Source: Andreprevotia chitinilytica DSM 18519 (GTDB lineage Bacteria > Pseudomonadota > Gammaproteobacteria > Burkholderiales > Chitinibacteraceae). Taken from it: DNA of 64,000 bases. The position numbers and the translations under genes are program-made. Position 1 is the stretch's first letter. Each line of letters starts with the position of its first letter. Below the pieces are notes generated by a model. That model saw only the letters and a list, made by a program, of their open reading frames with translations, had not been told where the DNA came from and did no database searches. The stretch is from assembly GCF_000711875.1 (NCBI RefSeq), contig NZ_JONM01000001.1, positions 99,934-163,933 of the forward strand, read 5' to 3'. Below, piece after piece: positions 1 to 9,217 of this stretch.

Positions 1-295
1 TTGCCCGGACTGTCGGATTGCCCGTGCTTGCGGCATCGTGGTTGGTCGCCAGCATCCCGGCACTGCCAACGGAGTGACGTTCGTGACGTTGGAAGATGAA
101 ACAGGCAACGTCAACGTGATCGTCAAGAAGGACTTGGGCGATCAGTTCCGGCGCGAGCTGCTGCAATCGCGTTTGATGGCGGTGTATGGCGTGGTGCAGC
201 GGCAAGGGGAGGTGGTACATCTGCTGGCCAAGCGCTTGGTGGATAAGACCGCTTGGCTGGGGCGGCTGGAGACGGTGAGCAGGGACTTCCACTGA
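1..295 (+). CDS. dnaE2: Error-prone DNA polymerase DnaE2, C-terminal end (partial)
   Basis: Open reading frame running in from the left edge (codons from base 2) to TGA at 293-295, about 97 residues visible. The fragment matches the C-terminal OB-fold segment of DnaE2/ImuC: R-A-C-G-I-V, then a PGTA-NGV turn, then VTLEDETGNVNVIV, then LVAKRL-like and a terminal RDFH. DnaE2 is the mutagenic polymerase that works with ImuA/ImuB in damage-induced translesion synthesis; those partners would lie to the left, outside the window. The more usual DnaE1 does not end in this RDFH form. The N-terminal PHP and polymerase domains cannot be assessed. Confidence 0.88.
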   Translation, partial: CPDCRIARACGIVVGRQHPGTANGVTFVTLEDETGNVNVIVKKDLGDQFRRELLQSRLMAVYGVVQRQGEVVHLLAKRLVDKTAWLGRLETVSRDFH

Positions 296-308
296 AGGCA
301 GTTACGAA

Positions 309-339
309 AACGGGTGACTGCGTTGGCTAGTCACCCGTT
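309..339. terminator. Bidirectional terminator between dnaE2 and ccoH
   Basis: Perfect 11-bp inverted repeat (309-319 with 329-339, 9-nt loop). It lies between two convergent genes. A run of A at 307-310 gives a T-tract on the minus strand, so it best serves as the rho-independent terminator of the ccoGH transcript. Confidence 0.7.
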
Positions 340-362
340 CTCAAATCACTTTTTCAAACTGC

Positions 363-872
363 TCAATGCGACTGCAACTGCAGTGGTTCGCCATTACCCA
401 CCTGCCACTGACCGCGCAGTCGCCAATGGTTAGCTGTATCGCCCAGTTCGACATCCCAATGCGTGGGTGAGAGTGGTTTAACCAATTGACCCGAATAGAG
501 CATCGGTCCTTCGCTCTGCAGTTTCAGATGGGAGTCCTGGCCCGCCATGGTCGGGTGCAACAGGTCGAGTTGCAACGTACCATCAGCGGCCTTGTTCAGT
601 AGCACGCGGATATTGCGGCCGTCTTCGCTCAGAATCACCTGCGCGGAAATGCCCATTGCAGTGGCGGCCTTGTCGCGGCCGAGTTCCTGATTGATGGCCT
701 GACCATCGCGATAGTAGTCGTCGTCAACGAGCCCGTCGCTGGTGCGGACGGCGATGTAGAAGGTGTAAAGGCTGGCAACCACGGCGACGGCGGGGAGCGC
801 CATCAGGAACCACGGCCAGAACATCTTGTACCAAGGGTGTGCAGGAGATGGGGTGGGTATGGCGATAGGCAT
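363..872 (-). CDS. ccoH: FixH/CcoH family cbb3 oxidase assembly protein
   Basis: A 169-residue protein with a short Pro-rich cytoplasmic start, one N-terminal membrane segment (about residues 16-42) and a periplasmic domain. The hallmark just after the membrane segment is the DDYYRDG stretch, typical of FixH. FixH/CcoH proteins are needed for stable assembly of cbb3-type cytochrome c oxidase at the cytoplasmic membrane. It follows ccoG on the same strand after a 66-nt gap and is last before the terminator at 309-339. The ATG at 872 has a GAAGGAAG ribosome site. Confidence 0.85.
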   Translation of the reverse strand: MPIAIPTPSPAHPWYKMFWPWFLMALPAVAVVASLYTFYIAVRTSDGLVDDDYYRDGQAINQELGRDKAATAMGISAQVILSEDGRNIRVLLNKAADGTLQLDLLHPTMAGQDSHLKLQSEGPMLYSGQLVKPLSPTHWDVELGDTANHWRLRGQWQVGNGEPLQLQSH

Positions 873-938
873 TGCAGGCTTCCTTCAATGCCCGGCGCTG
901 GGTGGCGCCGGGCTGGTGTTCAAGAGCGTTCGTGTGGT

Positions 939-2384
939 TCAGCGGCCGATAAAGCTCGATTTCTCATGGGTGACCAGTTTCGGGTCGTCTTCGGCCTGGA
1001 TCACGAACTGGATGGGGTGGCTGCCCGGGCCGGCATTGGCCGGGTCGGCCTGAACGCGGATGCCAACATCAACCGGTGCATCTGGTGTGACCTTGACGTG
1101 CTCGCCGCCTTCCATAATCCATTTCACGCCCGGCAGACCTTCAACGCTCACCTTGTAGCTGTGTGGGGCCTCGTCGGCGTTCTCGATCTGCAGGCGGTAG
1201 CTGTTTTCCAGCCAGCCATTGTCGGCTTCGCGCACTAGCGCGACACGGTCGCGTGACACGTTGACCTTGATCGGCTGGCGCAACACCAAAGCGGTTGCGG
1301 TTGCACCCATGGCGATCAGCAGGACCAGGCTATACATCACCACGCGGGGCCGGGTGATGCGCTTGATGATGTCGCGTTCGGTGTATTTGTGCTGAAGCGC
1401 GTTGTCGCTGGTGTAGCGGATCAAGCCGCGCGGGTAGCCGACTTTATCCATGACCTCGTCGCAAGCATCGATACAGGCGGCACAGCCGATGCACTCGTAT
1501 TGCAGGCCGTCGCGGATATCGATGCCAACCGGGCAGACCTGCACGCACATGGTGCAGTCAATGCAGTCGCCCAAGCCTTCGGCCTTGTAGTCGCAGCCTT
1601 TCTGACGCCGGCCGCGTTGCTCGCCGCGCTCGGCGTCGTAGCTGATGACCAGTGTATCGGCATCGAACATCGCACTTTGGAAGCGAGCGTACGGGCACAT
1701 ATATTTACAGACTTGTTCGCGCAGCCAGCCGGCGTTGCCATAGGTGGCGAAGCCGTAGAACAGTACCCAGAATGCTTCCCACGGGCCGATGGTGAGGGTG
1801 ATGGTCTCAGCCCAAAGCGTGCGGATCGGGGTGAAGTAGCCGACGAAGGTGAAGCCGGTCCACAAGGCGAACACAATCCAGATGGCGTGTTTGATGGTCT
1901 TGAGGCGGACCTTGCGGGCCGTGAGCGGACCATGATCAAGCTTCATGCGGGCAGGGCGGTCGCCTTCGACCCATTTCTCGATCCACAGGAAGATTTCCGT
2001 GTAGACCGTCTGTGGACAGGAGTAGCCGCACCAGAGTCGCCCGCCAATCGCCGTCCAGACGAACAAACCCAGCGCGCACATCAGCAGGAGGGCGGTGAGG
2101 TAGATGAAATCCTGCGGCAGGAAGACGAGGCCGAGGATGTAGAACTTTTGCTCGGCCAGATGGAACAGCAGGGCCTGGCGGCCGTTGATGGTGGCCCACG
2201 GCATGCCGTAGAAGAACAGCTGCGTGGCGAAGACGAAGAAGATGCGCCACTTGTTCCAGAAGCCGTTGATCCAGCGCGGATACAGCTTCTTGTGCTTGGC
2301 GTAGAGCTGGATTTCCTCGTATTCGTCATCCGGCCCGTCTGCGGGGATCACCTTGACGGGGATGTCGGCCAGTTTCTTGCTCAT
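939..2384 (-). CDS. ccoG: Cytochrome c oxidase accessory protein CcoG (FixG/RdxA)
   Basis: 481 residues from the ATG at 2384; a TTG five codons upstream (2399) is possible but has no better ribosome site. The protein has a membrane-embedded N-terminal half (segments around FVFATQLFFYG and the following helices), the NapH-like GYSCPQTVYTE motif, and two ferredoxin Cys clusters (CIDCTMCVQVCP and CIGCAACIDAC) that bind [4Fe-4S] centres. A C-terminal Ig-like periplasmic domain follows. CcoG reduces or handles copper for the CcoN subunit during cbb3 oxidase biogenesis. It is separated from ccoP by a strong hairpin terminator, so it may be transcribed at a lower level or from its own start. Confidence 0.93.
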   Translation of the reverse strand: MSKKLADIPVKVIPADGPDDEYEEIQLYAKHKKLYPRWINGFWNKWRIFFVFATQLFFYGMPWATINGRQALLFHLAEQKFYILGLVFLPQDFIYLTALLLMCALGLFVWTAIGGRLWCGYSCPQTVYTEIFLWIEKWVEGDRPARMKLDHGPLTARKVRLKTIKHAIWIVFALWTGFTFVGYFTPIRTLWAETITLTIGPWEAFWVLFYGFATYGNAGWLREQVCKYMCPYARFQSAMFDADTLVISYDAERGEQRGRRQKGCDYKAEGLGDCIDCTMCVQVCPVGIDIRDGLQYECIGCAACIDACDEVMDKVGYPRGLIRYTSDNALQHKYTERDIIKRITRPRVVMYSLVLLIAMGATATALVLRQPIKVNVSRDRVALVREADNGWLENSYRLQIENADEAPHSYKVSVEGLPGVKWIMEGGEHVKVTPDAPVDVGIRVQADPANAGPGSHPIQFVIQAEDDPKLVTHEKSSFIGR

Positions 2385-2476
2385 GATGGGTTCATCCAAA
2401 ACGGTTTCTTGGAAGGAAAGGAGGTCTTCCCTTTCAACAAACGGCTTGGTCTTGCGTGTTTCGCGGTGCTATGAGG

Positions 2477-2505
2477 AAAAACGGGCGGGATATGCATCCC
2501 GCCCG
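2477..2505 (-). terminator. Rho-independent terminator after ccoP
   Basis: Perfect 10-bp GC-rich stem (2482-2491 with 2496-2505) with a 4-nt loop, followed on the minus strand by five T (complement of A at 2477-2481). It sits between ccoP and ccoG and should separate the structural operon from the assembly genes, at least partly. Confidence 0.8.
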
Positions 2506-2537
2506 ATCCATGCCTGCATGGGCAGACCATCTGGTTC

Positions 2538-3455
2538 TTATTTGGTTTCGCTGTGCGAGAGGCTGTACACGTAGCCGGCCAGCACATGTACCTTGCCGTC
2601 GCCGAGGAAGTCCTTCCACGCCGGCATCACATTATTGCGGCCGTTAGTGATGGTTTCGATGATGGTCGATTCCGCCTTGCCATACAGCCACACTTTGCTG
2701 GGGTGGGTCAGGTTGGGAGCACCAACGTCTTGATTGCCATGCCCGTCCGGGCCGTGACAGGCCGCGCAAACCTGGGCAAATGTGGCCGCGCCCCGTGTCG
2801 CACGCGCATCATTGAAGTTGTTCCCGGAGATCTTCAACACGTAGTTGGCGACGTCCTTGACCTTTTCTTCGCCAAACGCAGCGCCAAACGCCGGCATCTG
2901 ACCGTGGCGCCCGCCGCTGATGGTTTCCACGATCTTTTCCGGGCTGCCGCCATACATCCAGTCATGGTTGACCAGGTTCGGAAAGCCCTTTGCACCGCGA
3001 CCATCCGAGCCGTGGCACTGGATGCAATAGGTGTAGAACAGGCGCTTGCCCATGGCATGGGCTTCCTGATCCTTCGCCACATCCGGCACCGGCATCGCCA
3101 GGAACTTGTTATAAAGCGGGCCGTACTTGTTGTCCGCCTTGGTGACTTCCTTTTGGTACTGACCGCCAGATGACCAACCCCAGGCATTGCCGAACACCAC
3201 CAGACCCGGATAGACCACCAGATAGCCGACTGCAAACACAATGGTCAGAAAGAACAAGCCCACCCACCAGCCCGGCAGCGGGTTGTTGTATTCCTGCAAG
3301 TCTCCATCCCAGGTGTGGTGAAGCACTTGGGCCTGCTCGCCTTTCTTGAGCTTGAGCACCATCTGGCTTTTCAGTACGTAAGCCAGCCAAATCAGCGAGG
3401 CGATCACGATAACCGCGATGAAAACGCCCCAGAAACCGCTGTAGAAATCTGTCAT
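2538..3455 (-). CDS. ccoP: cbb3-type cytochrome c oxidase subunit III (dihaem cytochrome)
   Basis: 305 residues. Two N-terminal membrane segments (about residues 8-28 and 64-88) anchor two periplasmic cytochrome c domains with haem motifs CIQCH (144-148) and CAACH (230-234), each followed by a Met ligand segment (GQMPAFG and NVMPAWK). CcoP passes electrons from soluble or membrane c cytochromes to CcoO and CcoN. It is the last gene of the ccoNOQP transcript and is followed by a terminator. The dihaem form is the standard CcoP; the extra third-haem domain seen in some neisserial proteins is absent. Confidence 0.96.
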   Translation of the reverse strand: MTDFYSGFWGVFIAVIVIASLIWLAYVLKSQMVLKLKKGEQAQVLHHTWDGDLQEYNNPLPGWWVGLFFLTIVFAVGYLVVYPGLVVFGNAWGWSSGGQYQKEVTKADNKYGPLYNKFLAMPVPDVAKDQEAHAMGKRLFYTYCIQCHGSDGRGAKGFPNLVNHDWMYGGSPEKIVETISGGRHGQMPAFGAAFGEEKVKDVANYVLKISGNNFNDARATRGAATFAQVCAACHGPDGHGNQDVGAPNLTHPSKVWLYGKAESTIIETITNGRNNVMPAWKDFLGDGKVHVLAGYVYSLSHSETK

Positions 3456-3478
3456 TTCATAGTTCTCCGCAAGGCGCG

Positions 3479-3649
3479 TCAGGACGATTGCTTGGGTGTA
3501 TGCGGCGTATCGTCGTCGAGGATCGGCGCGTTGGCCGCCTCATCGAACCCCTCACGGCTACGCTTGCCATAGGCCCACACACAGATGGCGACGAAGCAGA
3601 TGAAGCCCGCCAGCGTGACCACAATGCGAAAAATATCCTGAAGCTCCAT
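3479..3649 (-). CDS. ccoQ: cbb3-type cytochrome c oxidase subunit CcoQ
   Basis: A 56-residue gene. ATG at 3649 is 3 nt after the ccoO stop, and the TGA at 3479-3481 lies 23 nt before ccoP. The translation begins MELQDIFR, has one membrane segment (IVVTLAGFICFVAICVWAY) and then GKRSREGFDEAAN, the characteristic CcoQ pattern of a single helix followed by a short acidic tail. CcoQ stabilises the CcoN-CcoO-CcoP complex. Length, position and pattern all agree with the family. Confidence 0.92.
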   Translation of the reverse strand: MELQDIFRIVVTLAGFICFVAICVWAYGKRSREGFDEAANAPILDDDTPHTPKQSS

Positions 3650-3652
3650 GAT

Positions 3653-4267
3653 TTATCTCTTGTTCTTCAGTGCCAGACCCAAACCTTGCAGATAGGCGAT
3701 GACGGCATCCATTTCGGTCTTGCCTTCTACATCCTTCGTTGCAGTGGCGATCTCGGCATCGGTATAGGGCACGCCAACCGTACGTAAGGCTCGCATCTTG
3801 GCCGGCAGCGATTCGCCATCGACCTTGTTGGCAGCCAGCCACGGGAACGACGGCATGACAGACTCCGGCACCACGTCTTGCGGGTGCATCAAGTGCGTGC
3901 GATGCCATTCATCCGAATAACGACCGCCAACGCGCGCCAGATCCGGGCCAGTGCGCTTGGAGCCCCACAGGAAGGGGTGGTCGTAGACCGATTCGCCAGC
4001 CACCGAGTAGTGACCATAACGTTCGGTTTCGGCGCGGAACGGGCGAATCATCTGCGAGTGGCAGTTGTAGCAGCCTTCACGCAGGTAAATATCGCGGCCG
4101 GCCAGCTGTAGCGCCGGGTAGGGCTTGACACCCGCGATGGGCTGCGTGACCGATTTGGAGAACATCAGTGGCAGGATTTCGACGAACATCGCCACGCTGA
4201 CGGTGAGGATCGTCAGCACGATCAACCACGCCACGTTTTCTTCAATGAGTTTCTGAACTTTATCCAT
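3653..4267 (-). CDS. ccoO: cbb3-type cytochrome c oxidase subunit II (monohaem cytochrome)
   Basis: 204 residues from the ATG at 4267, which has a GGAAGAAG ribosome site; the open frame upstream to 4420 overlaps ccoN and is not used. One N-terminal membrane anchor (residues 12-34) precedes a cytochrome c domain with haem motif CYNCH (66-70) and SQMIRPF after it. The distal segment with [17 protein letters not shown] holds the axial Met region. CcoO transfers electrons from CcoP to the CcoN haem-copper centre. It lies between ccoN and ccoQ in one operon. Confidence 0.96.
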   Translation of the reverse strand: MDKVQKLIEENVAWLIVLTILTVSVAMFVEILPLMFSKSVTQPIAGVKPYPALQLAGRDIYLREGCYNCHSQMIRPFRAETERYGHYSVAGESVYDHPFLWGSKRTGPDLARVGGRYSDEWHRTHLMHPQDVVPESVMPSFPWLAANKVDGESLPAKMRALRTVGVPYTDAEIATATKDVEGKTEMDAVIAYLQGLGLALKNKR

Positions 4268-4314
4268 GTTTTCTTCTTCCGATTTGCCTTGAACGCGGGG
4301 CCATGTGCACGGGA

Positions 4315-5736
4315 TTAGGCGTGAGCGGCCACGGCCGGAATCTGGGCATCCACCGCTTTGCCTTCGGCAATGGTGCGCAGCACGTTGTAGAGCATCAGGA
4401 CCATGCCGCCGAAGTAGCACAGACCGCCAAGGACACGGATGAAGTAGTACGGATGGGTGGCCTTGACCGCGTCAATGAAGGCGTAGGTCAGCGTGCCGTC
4501 CGGGTTCACTGCACGCCACATCAGGCCTTGCGTCACGCCGGCAATCCACATCGACGAGATGTAGAGCACCACGCCCAGCGTTGCCATCCAGAAGTGCACT
4601 TCGATCAACTTGATCGAGTACATCTGCTCGCGGTTGAACAGGCGCGGAATCAGGTAATAGATCGAACCGATGGTGATCATTGCCACCCAGCCCAGCGCGC
4701 CGGAGTGAACGTGGCCGATGGTCCAGTCGGTGTAATGCGAGAGCGCATTGACGGTCTTGATCGCCATCATCGGGCCTTCGAAGGTCGACATGCCGTAGAA
4801 GGAGAGGGCGGTGATCAGGAACTTGAGGATCGGATCGGTACGCAGCTTATGCCATGCGCCGGAGAGGGTCATGATGCCGTTGATCATGCCGCCCCAGCTC
4901 GGTGCCAGCAGGATCAGCGAGAACACCATGCCGAGCGACTGGGTCCAGTCCGGCAGCGCGGTGTAGTGCAGATGGTGCGGGCCGGCCCACATGTAGGTGA
5001 AGATCAGCGCCCAGAAGTGGACGACCGACAGGCGATACGAATAGATCGGGCGGCCGGCTTGCTTGGGCACGAAGTAATACATCATGCCGAGGAAGCCCGC
5101 GGTCAGGAAGAAGCCCACCGCGTTGTGGCCGTACCACCATTGCACCATCGCATCGACGGCGCCGGAGTAGACCGAGTAGGACTTCCACATCGAAACCGGA
5201 ATGAAGGCGCTGTTGACGATGTGCAGCAGAGCCACAGCGAGAATGAAGCCGCCATAGAACCAGTTCGCCACGTAGATGTGCTTGACCTTGCGCTTGGCCA
5301 GCGTGCCGAAGAACAGCACTGCATAAGCCACCCAGACGATCGCCAGCAATACCTTGATCGGCCATTCCATCTCGGCGTATTCCTTGTTGAAGGTAATACC
5401 GAGCGGGTACGTGATGATCACGGAAACGATGACCGCCTGGTAACCCCAGAATACGAAGGCGGCGAGTTTGTCCGAGAGTAGCCGGACATTACAGGTGCGC
5501 TGCACGACATACAGCGAGGTGGCCATCAGGCCGCAACCACCAAAAGCGAAGATCACGCCGCTGGTGTGCAGCGCGCGCAGGCGGCCGAAGTGGAAGTAGG
5601 GGCCGACGTTGAGTTCGGGCCAGACGAGTTGGGCTGCGATAAGCACCCCAACCAGCATGCCGACAATGCCCCAGACGACTGTCATAAGGGCGAATTGCCG
5701 CACCACTTTGTAATTGTATGTGGCTTGGTTTTCCAT
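4315..5736 (-). CDS. ccoN: cbb3-type cytochrome c oxidase subunit I
   Basis: 473 residues from the ATG at 5736 ([10 protein letters not shown]), which has a GGAG site; the longer open frame to 5880 is non-coding leader. This is a polytopic haem-copper oxidase subunit with about twelve membrane helices and the conserved His ligands: [12 protein letters not shown] near the start for the low-spin haem, [10 protein letters not shown] and the GPHHLHY pair for the CuB/haem b3 centre, and [10 protein letters not shown] for the high-spin haem. It reduces oxygen with high affinity and pumps protons in the cytoplasmic membrane. First gene of ccoNOQP, downstream of an FNR-type promoter. Confidence 0.97.
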   Translation of the reverse strand: MENQATYNYKVVRQFALMTVVWGIVGMLVGVLIAAQLVWPELNVGPYFHFGRLRALHTSGVIFAFGGCGLMATSLYVVQRTCNVRLLSDKLAAFVFWGYQAVIVSVIITYPLGITFNKEYAEMEWPIKVLLAIVWVAYAVLFFGTLAKRKVKHIYVANWFYGGFILAVALLHIVNSAFIPVSMWKSYSVYSGAVDAMVQWWYGHNAVGFFLTAGFLGMMYYFVPKQAGRPIYSYRLSVVHFWALIFTYMWAGPHHLHYTALPDWTQSLGMVFSLILLAPSWGGMINGIMTLSGAWHKLRTDPILKFLITALSFYGMSTFEGPMMAIKTVNALSHYTDWTIGHVHSGALGWVAMITIGSIYYLIPRLFNREQMYSIKLIEVHFWMATLGVVLYISSMWIAGVTQGLMWRAVNPDGTLTYAFIDAVKATHPYYFIRVLGGLCYFGGMVLMLYNVLRTIAEGKAVDAQIPAVAAHA

Positions 5737-5872
5737 AAAAAAGCTCCGATAGCGCTCCGAAACTGAAAAAAGTGTGTGCTTGGGGTCTGAAGCCGGCGTC
5801 ACGCGCCATGCGGCCCAAAAAAGCGTTCCCTTGTCGGAGAGGGAGTCCGGACAAGGGCAAGTAATAGGATGC

Positions 5873-5920
5873 GTCGGCAAATTAGCGCACCGAAATGGGT
5901 GCGGGTTTGATGCGAATCAA
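5873..5920 (-). promoter_or_regulatory. FNR/ANR-type oxygen-responsive promoter of ccoNOQP
   Basis: TTGAT-GCGA-ATCAA at 5907-5920 is a perfect FNR box. Reading the minus strand, a TAATTT hexamer lies at 5879-5884. With a start near 5872 the box is centred at about -41.5, the class II activator position. This fits anaerobic or microaerobic induction of a high-affinity oxidase. The leader to the ccoN ATG is about 136 nt. The start site itself is inferred from spacing. Confidence 0.8.
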
Positions 5921-5944
5921 GCCAAGCCGAAGCCGGCGTGCATT

Positions 5945-6154
5945 TTACCGTTCGTCAGCCGGCGAGTCAGGTGTTTTTTGTGTTTCGGCGCTGTTTTGCG
6001 CTTCTTTGTGCGGTGCATCATCGTCCTGCAAGATTCTGTAAGCAGGTCCTTCCAGATCCTCGAATTGACCGCTACGCACACACCACCAGAACACGGCACC
6101 AATCAGGAAAGCGAGTAAAACGGATAATGGAATGAGTAGATACAGACTTTCCAT
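5945..6154 (-). CDS. ccoS: cbb3-type oxidase assembly protein CcoS
   Basis: 69 residues from the ATG at 6154; a GTG at 6160 overlapping the ccoI stop would add two residues. There is one membrane segment (LLIPLSVLLAFLIGAVFWW) followed by the family signature SGQFEDLEGPAYRIL and a charged tail. CcoS is required to insert haem and copper cofactors into the cbb3 oxidase. It is translationally coupled to ccoI (2-nt gap) and lies upstream of the ccoN promoter on the same strand. Confidence 0.93.
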   Translation of the reverse strand: MESLYLLIPLSVLLAFLIGAVFWWCVRSGQFEDLEGPAYRILQDDDAPHKEAQNSAETQKTPDSPADER

Positions 6155-6156
6155 AA

Positions 6157-8583
6157 TCACGTTTTCCCGTATCCGGTTAGCCGGAGCGCATTGACAACCA
6201 CAATAAATGAACTAGTGGCCATGCCGAGGCTGGCGAGCCAGGGCGTGACCAAGCCAGCTAACGCGAGCGGTAAGGCGATCAGGTTGTAGCCTAATGCCCA
6301 AGCAAGGTTCTGTCGAATTACCCGACGAGTGGCTGTCGAGGTGCGCAATGCTTCGCTGATGCGTACCAGCTGGTTATCGAGCAGGATGGCATCGCCGCTG
6401 GATTGGGCGATATCCACACCCGCTCCCATCGCGATGGAAACATTCGCGGCCGCCAGCACCGGTGCATCGTTGACGCCATCCCCCACCATCAGCACGCGGG
6501 CGCCACTCGCTTGCAACTGCTTCAGATAAGCCAGCTTGTCTTGCGGGGTGGCTTCGCTGTGCACGTCGTCAATGCCCAAGGTTTGAGCGATTGGGGTGGC
6601 ATTCGCAGCGCGGTCGCCGCTCAGCAAGTGCACTTTGAGGCCGGATGCCTGTAGCGTCGCGATGGCCTGTTTGGCATCGGGGCGAAGCGTGTCGCCCAGC
6701 CGGAAAGCGGCAAGCCATTCATGTTGGGTCGCCAGTACGATCCATCCGTCACCAGCCAGCGCTGGACGTGGCGCGGCGCAATGGTCGGCTACAAAATCGA
6801 TATGTCCGATTGCGTGGCGCATGCCATCGATGTCGCCAGTCAGGCCACCGCCTGGGGTGTTGATGACATTGTGTGCGGTGTAAGTGGTTGCGCCATCGAA
6901 CGCGCTTGCCAGCGGGTGTTCGGATGCAGCCTCCAGCGCTGTTGCAAGTGCGCGAGCCTGTTCGATAGCCATTGCCAGTGGCAAGGCTTCGACGACGTGC
7001 GGCTCGCCTAGGGTCAGTGTGCCGGTCTTGTCGAAGACCACGTCAGTGACATTTGCCAGCGATTCCAGCGCATGACCGCGCGTCACCAATAGCCCGCGTT
7101 GCGCCAGTCGCCCAGTTGCCGCCGTGAGCGCAACCGGCGTCGCCAGAGAGAGCGCACAGGGGCAAGAGATGACCAGCACCGCTACCATGATGGGCAGCGC
7201 GTGCGCCGGGTCGTGCCAGTGCCAGAACAGCCACGCGGCTGCGGCGACGGCCAAGAGCGTTGCCACGAACCAGCCGGCAATTCGATCCGCCTGGCGGGCA
7301 AGCCGGGGTTTCTCTGCCAAGGCGCGATCAAGCAAGCGGACGATGCCGGCCAAGCGTGTGCCTTCACCAACCTGCTCGATGCTGACGATCAGCGGCGAGA
7401 CCTGGTTGCTGCTGCCCCCGGTGACCGTCGAGCCTACGTGCTTGGCGACGGGGCGGCTCTCGCCGGTGAGCAAGGCTTCGTTCGTGGTGCTGGTGCCTTC
7501 CAGCACAAGGCCATCGGCCGGGAAGGTTTCGCCAGCCTTCACCAGCACGACGTCACCGGGTTTGAGGCTGCTGACCGTTGCCTCCCGGCTGGTCCGCTCC
7601 GTTGGCCAGGCAGGTAAATGGTGGGCGAATGCTGGCGCCAAACGCACCAGCTGTTCCAACGCGGCTCCGGCGCGTTGCCGTGCGCCTTGCTCAAGGTAGC
7701 GGCCGCCAAGCAGCAGGAAGACAAACATCGAAACCGAATCGAAATAGATTGCGCCGTGACCGGTAAACAGCGCATGCACGCTGGCGGCAAAGGCGGAGAT
7801 CACACCGATGCTCACTGGCAGATCCATGCCCGTCCGACCTTGCTTGAGATCGCGCCAGGCGGACTGGTAGAACGGCCAGCTGCTGTAGAGCGCAACCGGC
7901 AGCGTCATCAGGAAACTGGCCCAATGCAGTAGCGTGAGCCATTGCGGGTCGATATCGCCAGCTGGGGCCAGGTAGACCGGCACGGCAAACATCATCACCT
8001 GCATCATCGACAAGCCAGCGATCCACAACCGCAATAGCGACGATTTGCGCGCTTTCTGCTGGGCCGCTTCTTGGCGGGCCTGATCATAGGGATGGGCGCG
8101 ATAGCCGGTTGCCGCGATGGCCTGCAGGATGGCCGACAGATGCGTTCTGGATTCGTCCCAGCGCACCCGTGCCCGATGCGTGGTGTAGTTGATCGATACC
8201 GCCAGCACACCGGGCTGACGGGAGATGTGACGCTCGTTGAGCCAGATGCAGGCGGCGCAGGTGATGCCTTCGATCAGCAGCGCCGCTTCGCGGATATCGG
8301 CCTCTTCCACGTAGACAAAGCTATGCTGCAGTTGCGGGTCGTCATACAGCTGCAACTGTTGTTGCAATTCGTCCGGCAAGGGTTGTGCGCGATGAGCTGG
8401 GCGCTCGCGTTGTGTGTAGTAGTCGTCAAGGCCGGCGTCGATGATGCTTTGCGCCACCGCCTGGCAGCCGGCGCAGCAAGTGGCCTGCTCGATTTGACGA
8501 TAGCGGACGGGAAAAACCGGGGACTCTGGAACAGGTTCGCCGCAATGAAAACAGCGCGCAGCGGCGGCAGGTGTAGCAATCAT
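6157..8583 (-). CDS. ccoI: Copper-transporting P-type ATPase CcoI (FixI)
   Basis: 808 residues. The N-terminal Cys-rich segment (CFHCGE, then CCAGCQ) is typical of CcoI, followed by a heavy-metal-associated domain with GITCAAC. Then come membrane helices, the SCPCALS ion-binding motif in the sixth helix, the phosphorylation site DKTGTLT and the hinge GDGVNDAP. The enzyme exports Cu(I) across the inner membrane for the CcoN CuB site and does not primarily confer copper tolerance. It heads the ccoI-ccoS pair that precedes ccoNOQP and diverges from the DUF4124 gene. Confidence 0.95.
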   Translation of the reverse strand: MIATPAAAARCFHCGEPVPESPVFPVRYRQIEQATCCAGCQAVAQSIIDAGLDDYYTQRERPAHRAQPLPDELQQQLQLYDDPQLQHSFVYVEEADIREAALLIEGITCAACIWLNERHISRQPGVLAVSINYTTHRARVRWDESRTHLSAILQAIAATGYRAHPYDQARQEAAQQKARKSSLLRLWIAGLSMMQVMMFAVPVYLAPAGDIDPQWLTLLHWASFLMTLPVALYSSWPFYQSAWRDLKQGRTGMDLPVSIGVISAFAASVHALFTGHGAIYFDSVSMFVFLLLGGRYLEQGARQRAGAALEQLVRLAPAFAHHLPAWPTERTSREATVSSLKPGDVVLVKAGETFPADGLVLEGTSTTNEALLTGESRPVAKHVGSTVTGGSSNQVSPLIVSIEQVGEGTRLAGIVRLLDRALAEKPRLARQADRIAGWFVATLLAVAAAAWLFWHWHDPAHALPIMVAVLVISCPCALSLATPVALTAATGRLAQRGLLVTRGHALESLANVTDVVFDKTGTLTLGEPHVVEALPLAMAIEQARALATALEAASEHPLASAFDGATTYTAHNVINTPGGGLTGDIDGMRHAIGHIDFVADHCAAPRPALAGDGWIVLATQHEWLAAFRLGDTLRPDAKQAIATLQASGLKVHLLSGDRAANATPIAQTLGIDDVHSEATPQDKLAYLKQLQASGARVLMVGDGVNDAPVLAAANVSIAMGAGVDIAQSSGDAILLDNQLVRISEALRTSTATRRVIRQNLAWALGYNLIALPLALAGLVTPWLASLGMATSSFIVVVNALRLTGYGKT

Positions 8584-8673
8584 GTGCGCATTTTACCGGC
8601 CAAACTGTAAGAATGCTTGCCCGCAACGTTTGTTTTGCCTAGATTTGCAGGCAGAAGCCACATGGGGAAGACC

Positions 8674-9117
8674 ATGAAATTGTTATTCAGTATCACATTC
8701 GGTATTGCGTTTTTGCTGGTTGCGGCGAGTTCTCAAGCCGAAATCTACAAATGGAAAGACGATAACGGCAATTGGCACTATTCGGATCAACCGCCGGCTG
8801 GTGCGCAAAAGAAAAAGGCATCCGTGGTGAATACCAAGGATCTGCCGGTCAGCTCGTTATCTGGTTACAAGCGCAAGACTGACGATGCGAAAGCATCCGG
8901 TGCAGCATCAGCGCCGGCCGTTGCGAATGAGGCGGCCAAGAAGAAGGTCAACGAACAAGCCTGCCAAGCAGCCAGAACGCGCCTGAGTTTCTTGCAAAAC
9001 GCGACGCAGATGAGAAGCACCAACGAAAAAGGCGAACTTGAATTCTTGCCGGCAGAAAAGAAGCAAGAGGAAATCGCCAAAGCCCAGAAAGATATCGCGG
9101 ATAACTGCGGACAATAA
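8674..9117 (+). CDS. DUF4124 domain-containing exported protein
   Basis: 147 residues from the ATG at 8674 (a GGGGAAG site lies 3-10 nt upstream; another ATG at 8662 is possible). A clear signal peptide (MKLLFSITFGIAFLLVAASSQA) is followed at once by the DUF4124 motif EIYKWKDDNGNWHYSDQPP, then a Lys/Ala-rich helical region with two Cys that could form a disulphide. DUF4124 proteins are periplasmic and of unknown function, often found in Beta- and Gammaproteobacteria. It is a single-gene unit closed by the bidirectional terminator at 9152-9179. Confidence 0.85.
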   Translation: MKLLFSITFGIAFLLVAASSQAEIYKWKDDNGNWHYSDQPPAGAQKKKASVVNTKDLPVSSLSGYKRKTDDAKASGAASAPAVANEAAKKKVNEQACQAARTRLSFLQNATQMRSTNEKGELEFLPAEKKQEEIAKAQKDIADNCGQ

Positions 9118-9151
9118 CGACGACGTTTCCGATGACATTTCCGTAGCGAAT

Positions 9152-9179
9152 AAAAAACCGGCCATCAAGCCGGTTTTTT
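9152..9179. terminator. Bidirectional rho-independent terminator
   Basis: A CCGGC/GCCGG stem (9158-9162, 9169-9173) flanked by six A on the left and six T on the right, so it terminates both the rightward DUF4124 gene and the leftward ratA-rnfH operon. Confidence 0.85.
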
Positions 9180-9217
9180 ATTGCGGGTAAGTAGCCCGAA
9201 TGGCTGCGGTGCCCAGC

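Noticed and set aside
1389..2474. Long open frame of 361 codons on the plus strand opposite ccoG
   Set aside because: It mirrors ccoG codon by codon, is rich in Ala/Gly/Asp as expected for an antisense shadow in GC-rich DNA, and has no recognisable domain.
4303..5481. 392-codon plus-strand frame opposite ccoN
   Set aside because: Antisense shadow with His/Arg/Gln bias; ccoN on the other strand is certain.
9189..9215. GTAGCCCGAATGGCTGCGG, similar to the start of family B repeats
   Set aside because: Only a short partial match without an inverted arm; it could be chance or a worn fragment, so it is not listed as a copy.
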